Shown here: one piece after another, positions 7,652 to 15,416 of the stretch
Layout of the letters: each line of letters opens with the position of its first letter
How positions within the stretch are numbered: the stretch's first letter is position 1
NCBI GenBank assembly: GCA_037147235.1
Contig: JBAWVO010000097.1
Coordinates: 1-19,754, forward strand
From: JANXQG01 sp037147235
GTDB taxonomy: Bacteria > Planctomycetota > Planctomycetia > Pirellulales > Thermoguttaceae
DNA length: 19,754 bases
Reading direction: 5' to 3'
Notes under the pieces: model-generated
Seen by the model: only the letters and a program-made list of their open reading frames with translations
Told to the model about the DNA's origin: nothing
The model's database searches: none
Made by a program: the position numbers and the translations under genes

Positions 7652-7663
7652 TACGGAATAGCC

Positions 7664-8374
7664 TTGAATTTCAGTGACGTCCTAATCGTTGTTCAGGCCC
7701 GCATGGCTTCGAGCCGCCTTCCGGGTAAGGTCGCCGTCCCGTTGAACGGTCTGCCTTTGCTCGCTTGCGTAGTGCGGCGATTACAGGCAGCGCAGGCGCA
7801 TTTGCCCCTGGGGTTGCGTGTGTTGGTGGCGACCACCACGAATCCCGTCGACGACGTGACCGAATCGCTCTGCGGCGACTTGCAGGTTGATTTCTTCCGC
7901 GGCTCCGAAAACGACGTACTCGATCGCTATCTCGCGGTCACGGCTCACCTCGACGACGATCATATCATCCTTCGCGCCACTGCCGACAATCCCTTATACT
8001 GCCCCGCCCGTACCGCGAAGATCATTCTTCATCATCAAGCCAGCGGGGCAGACTACACCAGCATCGAGAATTTGTCGTACGTGGTTCCGGAAGTGATGCG
8101 AGTTGGCGCACTTCGCGGCATGGCCCGCCGCGCCACATCTCCTTTCTGCCATGAGCACGTTACGCCCTATTTTCGGCAGCACCCCGAGGAATTCCACGTC
8201 ACCCAGCTTGCACCAACCTGGGAAGGGCTCCGCCCGGAGGTCCGTCTCACGGTAGATACCCCGGAAGAGTTGCAGCGGATGGCGGCAATCCACGACGCAC
8301 TCGGTCGCGACAACAACCTGTTCAGCCTGGAGCAAGTCTATGAATTCTGCGAACGTCAGCCCCTCGTTTCCTGA
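7664..8374 (+). CDS. SpsF-like cytidylyltransferase
   Basis: A 236-residue cytoplasmic nucleotidyltransferase of the CMP-sugar synthetase family (KdsB/NeuA/SpsF group). The N-terminal signature QARMASSRLPGK (11-22) holds the nucleotide-binding Arg and Lys, followed by FRGSENDVLDRY (78-89) and RATADNPL (104-111), all typical of SpsF. It should activate a 2-keto-3-deoxy acid sugar with CTP, and the nonulosonate synthase gene begins only 12 bases after its stop. The start is TTG 7664; the next ATG falls inside the conserved motif and is too late. This is the first gene of the second group, following a long non-coding stretch. The SpsF resemblance is clear; the actual sugar acid is inferred from context. 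Confidence 0.88.
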   Translation: MNFSDVLIVVQARMASSRLPGKVAVPLNGLPLLACVVRRLQAAQAHLPLGLRVLVATTTNPVDDVTESLCGDLQVDFFRGSENDVLDRYLAVTAHLDDDHIILRATADNPLYCPARTAKIILHHQASGADYTSIENLSYVVPEVMRVGALRGMARRATSPFCHEHVTPYFRQHPEEFHVTQLAPTWEGLRPEVRLTVDTPEELQRMAAIHDALGRDNNLFSLEQVYEFCERQPLVS

Positions 8375-8386
8375 TCCCAGAGGATT

Positions 8387-9472
8387 ATGATGAGCCACTA
8401 TCCAGCAAATACCATTGACATAGAGGGTAAAAAGATCAGCCGTAATCACCCGGTATATTTTATTGCTGAGGTCGGTTCCAACTTCGATCGGGATCTGAGT
8501 CGAGCAAAGGATCTGATTTGCCTGGCAAAAGAGGCAGGTGCCGACGCCGCTAAATTTCAGCATTACACCGCAGGTTCCCTAGTGAGCGATCACGGGTTCC
8601 GGGAACTCGGGGGCAGGCAATCCCACCAAGCCTCTTGGAAGAAATCGGTTTACGAGACCTATGAAGACGCATCGCTCAATCGGGACTGGACCGCCGCATT
8701 GAAAGAAACATGCGACGAGGCAGGGATTACATTTTTCACCAGCCCATACTCCCTTGATCTGGTGGATTACGTGGACCCGTTTGTGCCGGCCTATAAGGTA
8801 GGCTCCGGGGATATTACCTGGCTTAAAATCATTGAGTATATGGCCTCAAAGGGTAAGCCGCTGCTTCTCGCTACGGGCGCATCTTCACTCGAAGATGTCC
8901 GGAGGGCAGCGGACACGGTTCTTGCAATCACTCCGAACTTGGTATTGCTGCAATGCAATACCAACTATACTGCTGAAGACAATAACTATACCTATCTGCA
9001 ACTTAATGTCCTCCGTACCTATGAAGCCATCTACCCGGGGGTCATTTTAGGGTTGAGCGATCACATGCCGGGATATGTTTCCGTGTTGGGCGCGGTTGCC
9101 TTAGGGGCACGAGTAATAGAGAAGCACTTCACTGATTCTACGGATCGTGAAGGGCCGGATCACCCGTTCTCCATGACGCCGAAAACCTGGCGCGAGATGG
9201 TGGAAAGGACGCGGGAACTTGAGGCTGCACTTGGCGATGGCGTAAAAAAGACCGAGGACAACGAGCGCGATACGGTTGTCGTCCAACGCCGAAGTATCAG
9301 GGCAAGCCACGACCTAAAGGAGGGTGCCCTTCTTTCACCGGAAGATTTGGAAATGCTGAGACCCTGTCCTTTGGATGGAATCGAACCGTTCCAAGAAAAG
9401 AGGCTGATCAAAAGGCGACTGACCCGTGATGTGGGGGCCGGGGAGTATTTCATGTGGGGTGATCTGGACTGA
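8387..9472 (+). CDS. NeuB/SpsE-like nonulosonic acid synthase
   Basis: A 361-residue phosphoenolpyruvate-dependent synthase condensing PEP with an N-acyl amino sugar to give a nine-carbon acid (sialic, legionaminic or similar). The N-terminal TIM barrel (about 20-275) shows FTSPYS (117-122), KVGSGD (137-142), ATGASS (162-167), SDH (224-226) and EKHF (245-248). His226 and His247 are 21 residues apart, like the two metal-binding histidines of the meningococcal enzyme. GPDH (256-259) is the substrate-pocket signature, and a C-terminal SAF/antifreeze-like domain covers about 295-361. AGAGG lies just before the start; ATG 8390 is an equal alternative. It sits directly after the cytidylyltransferase, as in the Bacillus sps cluster. 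The exact substrate cannot be read from sequence. Confidence 0.9.
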   Translation: MMSHYPANTIDIEGKKISRNHPVYFIAEVGSNFDRDLSRAKDLICLAKEAGADAAKFQHYTAGSLVSDHGFRELGGRQSHQASWKKSVYETYEDASLNRDWTAALKETCDEAGITFFTSPYSLDLVDYVDPFVPAYKVGSGDITWLKIIEYMASKGKPLLLATGASSLEDVRRAADTVLAITPNLVLLQCNTNYTAEDNNYTYLQLNVLRTYEAIYPGVILGLSDHMPGYVSVLGAVALGARVIEKHFTDSTDREGPDHPFSMTPKTWREMVERTRELEAALGDGVKKTEDNERDTVVVQRRSIRASHDLKEGALLSPEDLEMLRPCPLDGIEPFQEKRLIKRRLTRDVGAGEYFMWGDLD

Positions 9473-9511
9473 TTGGAAAGTAAATAAATCTGGCAAAGGA
9501 AGAGAACTGTA

Positions 9512-10513
9512 ATGAATTCATCTGCTTCACGTGTTTTGGTCACCGGAGCTTGCGGGTCTGTCGGCTCCGCATTGGTACAACGTCTACTGGACGAGGACCA
9601 TGTTGTCTGCGCCTTCGATCAGAGTGAAGACGGCCTTTTTCGGCTTGATCAGGAGTTCAAGGATAGAGGTCGTGACCGGTTGAGGCTGTTTGTAGGAAAC
9701 GTGCGGGATGAAATCCGACTCAGGCGTGCCATGGAGGGAGTTGCGATAGTATTTCATTGCGCAGCGCTGAAGCATGTCTATCTTTCAGAGTATAACCCAT
9801 TCGAGGCGATGCAGACGAACATCGTTGGGACCAACAACATCATACAGGCGGCGATAGCTGCCGGCGTGGAACGTGTCGTTTTTACCAGCAGCGATAAGGC
9901 GGTCAATCCAACGAGCACCATGGGAGCAACTAAGCTTCTCGGCGAGCGTCTGTTCATTGCCGCCTGCCTCCATGCCGGCAGTCACAAGACACGATTTGCC
10001 TGCGTTCGTTTCGGCAATGTACTCAACTCCAACGGTTCGGTGCTGCAGATATTCAAGCGGCAGTTGGCAAATAGCCTTCCCCTAACCATCACCTCAACGG
10101 CAATGACCCGCTATTTCATTTCCATGTCTCAGGCAGTGGAACTGTGTCTTTCCGTTTCCGCCCGGATGGTTGGTGGTGAGATTTTCGTCATGAACATGGG
10201 GAGCTGTGATATTTTGACCCTGGCAAAAGTGATCAACGGGGATCGGCCGTTTCAGTTCGTGGTGATCGGCAACAAGCCTGGCGAAAAGCTGTATGAAGAG
10301 CTTGTTACCGAAAGCGAGGCTCCGCGCACGGTTTTTGATGGTAACTCATACGTGATCCTGCCGGACATCCTTGACATGATGCCTAAGGAAGTCCGTGTGT
10401 GCTACGCCTCATACGATAAGTTTCCGAAACTCACCAAACCGCTTCGTTCCGACGAGAACCTCCTTTCCACGGCCGAGGTATTTTCGATGCTGAACTTAGC
10501 GAATCTAATCTGA
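9512..10513 (+). CDS. Soluble CapD-like NDP-sugar dehydratase/epimerase
   Basis: A 333-residue extended short-chain dehydrogenase without membrane segments. The NAD(P) motif is GACGSVG (12-18). The active site shows SSDK (126-129) and STMGATK (135-141), with Met137 in the usual catalytic Tyr position, the same Met variant as in the 682-residue enzyme at 4998-7046. GEKLYEEL near residue 257 is a CapD-family signature. It therefore probably makes a 4-keto-6-deoxy (possibly also C5-inverted) UDP-HexNAc intermediate. A strong AAAGGAAGAG at about 9495-9504 precedes ATG 9512. Its position directly after the NeuB-like gene suggests it supplies that pathway. An epimerase role, as in some CapD relatives, cannot be excluded. 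Confidence 0.87.
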   Translation: MNSSASRVLVTGACGSVGSALVQRLLDEDHVVCAFDQSEDGLFRLDQEFKDRGRDRLRLFVGNVRDEIRLRRAMEGVAIVFHCAALKHVYLSEYNPFEAMQTNIVGTNNIIQAAIAAGVERVVFTSSDKAVNPTSTMGATKLLGERLFIAACLHAGSHKTRFACVRFGNVLNSNGSVLQIFKRQLANSLPLTITSTAMTRYFISMSQAVELCLSVSARMVGGEIFVMNMGSCDILTLAKVINGDRPFQFVVIGNKPGEKLYEELVTESEAPRTVFDGNSYVILPDILDMMPKEVRVCYASYDKFPKLTKPLRSDENLLSTAEVFSMLNLANLI

Positions 10514-10534
10514 TTGTGGTCAGGTGATCAAACA

Positions 10535-11299
10535 ATGATGTCTAAACGGTCGGATTTTGCAGATCAGCATTTTCGTACGCTGGCAAAAGCATATGAAGAG
10601 GTTGGGAACCGCACCTGGTTGTCTGGGGATTTTATTGAGTCGAACCTGGAAGCCTCAAAAAACATCTTCACGCCGGAGAGCTTAGCAAGTCGCCGGCCGA
10701 GGCCCAAAGGGCTTGAGGTTCTCGCCCTGCTTTCGGGGATCCCGTTTCGTGCGGATTTCGTCAATGATCTCGTCCGGATGCAGCAACAATTCGCAGCCGT
10801 CCTTGGTGACAGCCTTCACTATTGGGTTGCGCCTGCCAATCTTGGGCTCGAGTACTGTGTTTTCAAATGGCCAAATGAATCAATAACCCAAGAGCACGTC
10901 AACTTCATTCGGAAGGTTCTGGCGGAACTTCGCTACCCCTCGTTCTCATTCAGCATTAGGGGCATCCAGATAAACCCCGATGGTTGTGTCGTTGCCAAGG
11001 GCTTTGACGACGGTAGCATCCTGTTCGAGATACGCAAACGCCTTAGGGCTGAGATCTCGTTTCTTCCAGACCGACAGTCGGGGTGGGCCCATGTTCCGTT
11101 GGGGCGAATCCTTGAACCCTTGGGGAATGAAAAGTTCGTCAAACTTCGTCACTTGGCGGAATCAATGAAGGATACGCCGGTGTTCAGCACAGAACTTGAC
11201 GTCCTGCGACTGGTCCACGAGACCCGCTGGTACATGGAAGAGAAGACGATCCTAGTCGAATATCCATCGGGGGATGGTGTCGGCTGTGCCGCTCGGTAG
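10535..11299 (+). CDS. Divergent 2H-phosphoesterase-like protein (2'-5' RNA ligase fold)
   Basis: A 254-residue soluble protein with no recognised sugar-enzyme domain. Two spaced histidine motifs and the surrounding strand pattern suggest the 2H (LigT-like) fold: HYWV at 95-98 and HVPLGR at 186-191, followed by a C-terminal strand block (LDVLRLVHETRW, 221-232) like the end of RNA-ligase-type 2H proteins. The canonical form is H-x-T/S at both sites; here Thr is replaced by Trp97 and Pro188, so classical cyclic-phosphodiesterase activity is doubtful. ATG 10535 is chosen because AGGTGAT at 10522-10528 precedes it; TTG 10514 would abut the previous stop. Flanking genes on both sides make nucleotide sugars. 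The fold call is by eye; the function is unknown. Confidence 0.55.
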   Translation: MMSKRSDFADQHFRTLAKAYEEVGNRTWLSGDFIESNLEASKNIFTPESLASRRPRPKGLEVLALLSGIPFRADFVNDLVRMQQQFAAVLGDSLHYWVAPANLGLEYCVFKWPNESITQEHVNFIRKVLAELRYPSFSFSIRGIQINPDGCVVAKGFDDGSILFEIRKRLRAEISFLPDRQSGWAHVPLGRILEPLGNEKFVKLRHLAESMKDTPVFSTELDVLRLVHETRWYMEEKTILVEYPSGDGVGCAAR

Positions 11300-11335
11300 G
11301 TGGTTCATTCCGAACAGAAGGAAAAACTGGGCAGA

Positions 11336-12340
11336 ATGAAATCAATCGAAAAACTTCGCGGCGCAATCGTTGGATTTGGTTCCATCGGGCACCGGCACTA
11401 CCAAAACCTGGCAGTACTCGGCGCGCCGCCACCTGTTGTCGTGCGGCGGTCCGAGCAACGCAACGTCGCCTTTGCGCCGCCCGCCGACGCGCAGGTGGTT
11501 ACCAGCGATGTCCAAGCCATAGCCGCCGGAATCGATTTTGCCGTCATCTGCAATCCAACTCGGTTCCACGCCGAAACGGCCTGCCGCTATATTGCCGCCG
11601 GCATTCCCGTACTTGTCGAGAAGCCGATCGGCGACCGGTGTGAAGATGCCAGCCAACTTATGGAAGACGGCATTCGTTACGGTACGCCCGGCTGCATGGC
11701 GTATTGTATGCGGTATCATCCCGCCTACTCCTCGGCCCGGCAAGCCCTGCTGGCCGGTGCCATCGGTCGCGTGTTGTACGCCAAGGCGTGGTTTGAAACC
11801 TACTTGCCTCTTTGGCATCCCTGGGAAGACTACTCGCAGTCGTATGCCGTGCGCAAGGACCTCGGCGGCGGTGCCCTACGTACACTTGACCATGAGATTG
11901 ACTTCTTGAACTGGTGCCTGGGGATTCCGGAAACCGTCACGGGGTGCAGCCGGCGCAGTGGTGCCCTGCACGGTGACGCCGACGATACGGCCGCGTTGCT
12001 GCTCGGCTATCCGGCCGGCGTCACTGCTACCCTAAATCTTTCCTTCTGCCGTCGCGATCGCTCCCGCGGCTTTGAATTTGTCGGCGAACAGGGCACGCTT
12101 AAATATCGCTGGGAAGAAGAGCGGCTGCTCGCCGTTGCCGTGGACGGCAGCGTTTCGGTCCTCCTCGATCATCGCGGTTACGACGTCAATCAAATGTATA
12201 TCGATCTCTTGGCCGATTTTTTGGGCATTGTGGCCGGTGGTCACGGTAAAGTCGCCGCCGATCTCCAGGCCGGGGTCGACACCATCCAGGTCTGCTGCCG
12301 GGTCGAGTCCAACGGTAGGGTGCGTGGAACGAACACCTAG
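11336..12340 (+). CDS. Gfo/Idh/MocA-family NAD(P)-dependent oxidoreductase
   Basis: A 334-residue cytoplasmic sugar dehydrogenase/ketoreductase. The Rossmann motif is GFGSIG (13-18), the conserved EKPIGD lies at 95-100 with the catalytic Lys96, and GGGALRTLDHEID carries Asp185 and His186, the usual catalytic pair of the family. Relatives in glycan loci include WlbA-type 3-dehydrogenases, which oxidise UDP-GlcNAc-derived uronic acids before a DegT aminotransferase acts; a DegT gene lies two genes downstream. ATG 11336 is preferred, with AGAAGGA about 13 bases upstream; a GTG immediately after the previous stop (11300) is possible but gives an atypical N-terminus. The substrate is not determinable here. 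Confidence 0.88.
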   Translation: MKSIEKLRGAIVGFGSIGHRHYQNLAVLGAPPPVVVRRSEQRNVAFAPPADAQVVTSDVQAIAAGIDFAVICNPTRFHAETACRYIAAGIPVLVEKPIGDRCEDASQLMEDGIRYGTPGCMAYCMRYHPAYSSARQALLAGAIGRVLYAKAWFETYLPLWHPWEDYSQSYAVRKDLGGGALRTLDHEIDFLNWCLGIPETVTGCSRRSGALHGDADDTAALLLGYPAGVTATLNLSFCRRDRSRGFEFVGEQGTLKYRWEEERLLAVAVDGSVSVLLDHRGYDVNQMYIDLLADFLGIVAGGHGKVAADLQAGVDTIQVCCRVESNGRVRGTNT

Positions 12341-12388
12341 GAAATGGTGGGCTAGCGCAGTGAGTATTGAGAAAACGGAAATACCCGC

Positions 12389-14020
12389 ATGAACCACATC
12401 CACAATAGCATTCCTTTGCTTCCGACCTCACCGGATATATTGCAGAGGCCAACCACCAACGCGATCCCTTCATGGCAAGACGGAGCCTTAAGAATTCGAC
12501 TCATACTCATGGCCTTGGCTACCGTTGCAATGGCTGCAATCCTGGCAGTGCCGCTGTATCACGACATCCGATTCTCGATCAGCGTCGCCTTCCAGGCCGA
12601 TTATCTCGGCGATTTTCCCGGTAACGTGTATCACTCGTGGAACCAACGGGGTATCGGTTATAAGTATGTGCTTTACGGGCTATATCGCATTGCAAAAGTT
12701 GGCGTTGACTCGCGCAACTTAGCGTCGTTTGAAGCCGTGATAAAACTGACCTATTATGCAGTCCTGCTCTCTGCGTGCGTTCTCTTCTTCCGGTTGCTGC
12801 GCAAGAGGTTGGAGGCATTCGGGGTGAGCTGGATTGATGCCTGCCTCACCTTTGTGATCGCGCTGCTGGCAACCGCGCCTAGTGTCCACATGCAGCCTGA
12901 AGAAATGGCCGTAGTACTGACCCTGGGCATGGCCGGTTTCTTCCTGACGGAAAACAAATGGCTGAACTATCTGGGCGGTCTCTTCCTGCCGCTCTTGCTC
13001 TCTTGCAAGGTCATTACCATCACTTTTGCATTCTTCCCGCTGATACTGGTGCTGGCCAGTCGGCAGCGCAGCGTCATCGTTCGCGCGGTACTCAGTTGCC
13101 TTGTTTTCTCGGTGCTTACGGCCCTGTTTTACATCCTGGTTATTCCGAAGGAAATCGCCGACACCCGGGATGCCATGCTGTATCAGGGATCCTTCGTGTT
13201 CAGTTTCCGGCACATCAAATGCTTCCTCCAAAACGGCACGTGGGCACTGGCACATATTCCGTTCCTGATGGTGGGGGGGGCGTGCCTGTGTTTTTTTGGG
13301 GGGCGTGCGGTCGCAGGACGACGATGGTGGGACATCGGACTGATCGTATCGCTGGCGGGATTCGCCGCTGCCGCCGTCATTGTGCAGGCAGCGTTCTGGC
13401 CCTACCACTATCTAAATTTTCTCCCTCCCGCAGCGATTGCCGTCGTCTGGGTCTCGGGTGCCCTGAGGGACAGCGCGGCTCGCTTATGGGCCTGCTTGGC
13501 CGTGAGTCTCGCCACGGCTGCGCTGTGGCTATTTTGTGCAACCGTCGGTCCGGAACCTCATGCCGACCTGTGGAATTATGCCAAGAATGCATGGATTCAG
13601 GAGGCGGAATTCCACGCTATCGACGATCGATTCCGGATCAGCGACGAGCAGGAGACGCTATTCCTTGCGCCTGGTAATCAATTTACGTACATCATTCGCT
13701 CTAAAAGTTATCTGAGACATCTGGTTCCGCTGCCTTTGCAGCGAGTGCGCGGCAACCCGGCCTTGAGGGACTCCGAGGAATCACGCCGGGTGCTTGCCAA
13801 GGCAATGAAATACCAGGGCAAGTACGTGATCTTATGCCCCTCCTGGTTCTGCGTTGAGCTATTCCCTGAACTCGCGAAGAAGCTGGCCGTCGAGTACACT
13901 ATTGCATATACAATCCCGGAAGAACAACACACCATTCTTGGTACCCTTCAGGTACTACGGCGGCGGACGACCGACGGCAAGGGCCGGCCGAAAAACAACG
14001 TGGAACAAGCTGGAGACTGA
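12389..14020 (+). CDS. Polytopic membrane protein, possible GT-C glycosyltransferase (paralogue A)
   Basis: A 543-residue protein with about ten hydrophobic segments between residues 35 and 388, then a soluble C-terminal domain of about 155 residues. It is homologous along its length to the product of 17770-19317, sharing RGIG(Y/F)K, YGLYR, GLFLPL, LSCKV, VIP(K/Q)EIA..RDA, YHYL..F.P and LFLAPG in the same order. An early acidic external loop and the YHYL-Phe-Pro motif near a late helix resemble GT-C lipid-linked sugar transferases, but a Wzy-like polymerase is an alternative; neither is proven. The gene has a weak start context. It carries unusual homopolymers (G8 at 13273-13280, T7 then G6 at 13291-13303), where slippage would truncate the protein at about residue 300. 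Confidence 0.8.
   Translation: MNHIHNSIPLLPTSPDILQRPTTNAIPSWQDGALRIRLILMALATVAMAAILAVPLYHDIRFSISVAFQADYLGDFPGNVYHSWNQRGIGYKYVLYGLYRIAKVGVDSRNLASFEAVIKLTYYAVLLSACVLFFRLLRKRLEAFGVSWIDACLTFVIALLATAPSVHMQPEEMAVVLTLGMAGFFLTENKWLNYLGGLFLPLLLSCKVITITFAFFPLILVLASRQRSVIVRAVLSCLVFSVLTALFYILVIPKEIADTRDAMLYQGSFVFSFRHIKCFLQNGTWALAHIPFLMVGGACLCFFGGRAVAGRRWWDIGLIVSLAGFAAAAVIVQAAFWPYHYLNFLPPAAIAVVWVSGALRDSAARLWACLAVSLATAALWLFCATVGPEPHADLWNYAKNAWIQEAEFHAIDDRFRISDEQETLFLAPGNQFTYIIRSKSYLRHLVPLPLQRVRGNPALRDSEESRRVLAKAMKYQGKYVILCPSWFCVELFPELAKKLAVEYTIAYTIPEEQHTILGTLQVLRRRTTDGKGRPKNNVEQAGD
13273..13303 (+). repeat. Clustered homopolymer tracts inside a coding region
   Basis: Eight G (13273-13280), seven T (13291-13297) and six G (13298-13303) occur within 31 bases in the membrane-protein gene. 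The frame is intact on both sides, since the flanking protein sequence aligns with the paralogue downstream. Runs of this length are possible slippage sites. Confidence 0.8.
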
Positions 14021-14026
14021 CCCGAC

Positions 14027-14071
14027 TTTCGCACAGTGAAAAGGGAACGTCCCCCTTGTGGAGTGCGGAAA
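14027..14071. repeat. Imperfect palindrome between genes
   Basis: TTTC-GCAC (14027-14034) pairs with GTGC-GGAAA (14063-14071) with one bulged base, and AAGGG and CCCTT inside (about 14041-14056) form a second stem. It fills most of the 71-base gap before the aminotransferase gene. It may be a dispersed repeat or a transcript-stabilising/attenuating hairpin; no T-run follows. Confidence 0.65.
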
Positions 14072-14091
14072 TTTGACCCCTGGAATCTAAT

Positions 14092-15342
14092 ATGTTCAGA
14101 GAGCATGAAAGCGAAAATGGCGTTATGAACCTTGTGGGCAACGATCTTGCATTGTTTTCGGGAAAGCCGGCCTTTGCCCATCCGCTGCATGTCGGCCGCC
14201 CCAACCTAGGCGATCGAGACAAATTGCTACAGCGGCTGAACGACGTCCTGGATCGCCGTTGGGTGACCAACGCCGGACGCTATGTTCAGGAATTTGAATC
14301 GGTGATCGCGGAGATAGTTGGCGTGCGCCATTGCATCGCTATGTGCAATGCCACGGTGGCCCTGGAAATCCTAATTCGCGCCGCCGGGCTTTCTGGCGAG
14401 GTCATCATCCCGTCCTTTACCTTCATTGCTACGGCACACGCCCTGCAATGGCAGGAGATTACCCCCGTTTTTGCCGATATCGATCCGCGTACGCACAACC
14501 TTGACCCGGCTCGCGTCGAAGAGATGATTACGCCAAGGACCACGGGAATTATCGGCGTGCATCTCTGGGGACGCGCCTGCGACGTTGAAGGACTTCAAGA
14601 TATCGCAGATCGGCATCATTTGAAACTGCTTTTTGACGCCGCGCATGCCTTCGGTTGCAGCCACCGCGGGAAAATGGCAGGCTCTTTCGGTCAGGCTGAA
14701 GTCTTCAGCTTTCACGGCACCAAGTTCGTCAATTCCGGTGAGGGCGGCGCGGTCGTCACCGACGATGATGAAATTGCCGCAAAGATCCGCTTGATGAAGA
14801 ACTTCGGCTTTGCAGGGCCGGATCGGGTCGTCTACTTGGGCACCAACGGAAAGATGAGCGAGTTCTGCGCCGCGCTTGGCCTCACCAACCTCGAATCGAT
14901 GCAGGATATCATCGCGACGAATCGTAAACACTACGAACACTATCGCTCGGAACTCCGTGGGCTACCTGGTATTACCATGGTGGACTATAGCGGGGCGGAA
15001 AAGGCGAACTACCAGTACATCGTCCTGGAGGTCGATGCGAAAACTGCCGGGATATCGCGAGACTCGCTGCTACGGGTGCTCCATGCCGAAAACGTGCTCG
15101 CCCGAAGGTATTTCTATCCGGGATGCCATCGCATGGAACCGTATAAATCGTATTATCCCCATGCGGGACTGCTCCTGCCACACACGGAATCCTTGTGCGA
15201 GCGAGTTCTACTCCTTCCCAATGGGACCACATTGACCGAGAACGACGTGACCCTGATTTGCCGATTGATTCAAAAAGCCGTGAACGGAGGGCGACCCCTG
15301 GAGTGTCGGCTTGCGCAGTGTTCGGCGGAGAATCCTCTCTGA
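14092..15342 (+). CDS. DegT/DnrJ/EryC1/StrS-family PLP aminotransferase
   Basis: A 416-residue cytoplasmic sugar aminotransferase that would install an amino group on a keto-sugar nucleotide, typically from glutamate. Family hallmarks are visible: CNATVALEI near residue 84 (phosphate binding), PSFTFIATAHA near 104, and a PLP-binding Asp in LFDAAHAFG. The Schiff-base lysine is Lys211 in FHGTKFVNSGEGGA. With the dehydratases present, the likely substrate is a UDP- or dTDP-4-keto-6-deoxy sugar (PseC/LegC/SpsC-like role); a 3-amino product with the Gfo/Idh enzyme (WlbE-like) is an alternative. ATG 14128 is a second possible start that would shorten the protein by 12 residues; neither has a strong ribosome binding site. 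Confidence 0.9.
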   Translation: MFREHESENGVMNLVGNDLALFSGKPAFAHPLHVGRPNLGDRDKLLQRLNDVLDRRWVTNAGRYVQEFESVIAEIVGVRHCIAMCNATVALEILIRAAGLSGEVIIPSFTFIATAHALQWQEITPVFADIDPRTHNLDPARVEEMITPRTTGIIGVHLWGRACDVEGLQDIADRHHLKLLFDAAHAFGCSHRGKMAGSFGQAEVFSFHGTKFVNSGEGGAVVTDDDEIAAKIRLMKNFGFAGPDRVVYLGTNGKMSEFCAALGLTNLESMQDIIATNRKHYEHYRSELRGLPGITMVDYSGAEKANYQYIVLEVDAKTAGISRDSLLRVLHAENVLARRYFYPGCHRMEPYKSYYPHAGLLLPHTESLCERVLLLPNGTTLTENDVTLICRLIQKAVNGGRPLECRLAQCSAENPL

Positions 15343-15416
15343 GGGACACCCTGGTGGCCACTGGCCGTTCAGGAACGGTATTGGTTGCTGATATCGTGGA
15401 TGATGGAGACTGATCG

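Larger units (their letters stand above)
7047..7663. other. Repeat-rich intergenic region separating the two gene groups
   Basis: About 600 bases without a credible gene. It holds the second tandem palindrome unit, a 16-bp perfect hairpin (7140-7180), two copies of GGCCACAACA (7202-7211 and about 7245-7254), a small palindrome CGGAATAAATTCCG (7268-7281) and a second copy of the palindromic family (7458-7494). The AT-rich stretch around 7255-7320 includes TATATT at 7300-7305 with a poor -35 at 7277-7282; it could drive the downstream operon, but this is weak. Open frames in the region translate only repeat-derived, low-complexity peptides. Confidence 0.7.

Noticed and set aside
12719..13408. 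Minus-strand open frame opposite membrane protein A
   Set aside because: Shadow of a gene whose frame is confirmed by its paralogue; rich in Gln/Glu/Arg, as antisense of hydrophobic codons would be.
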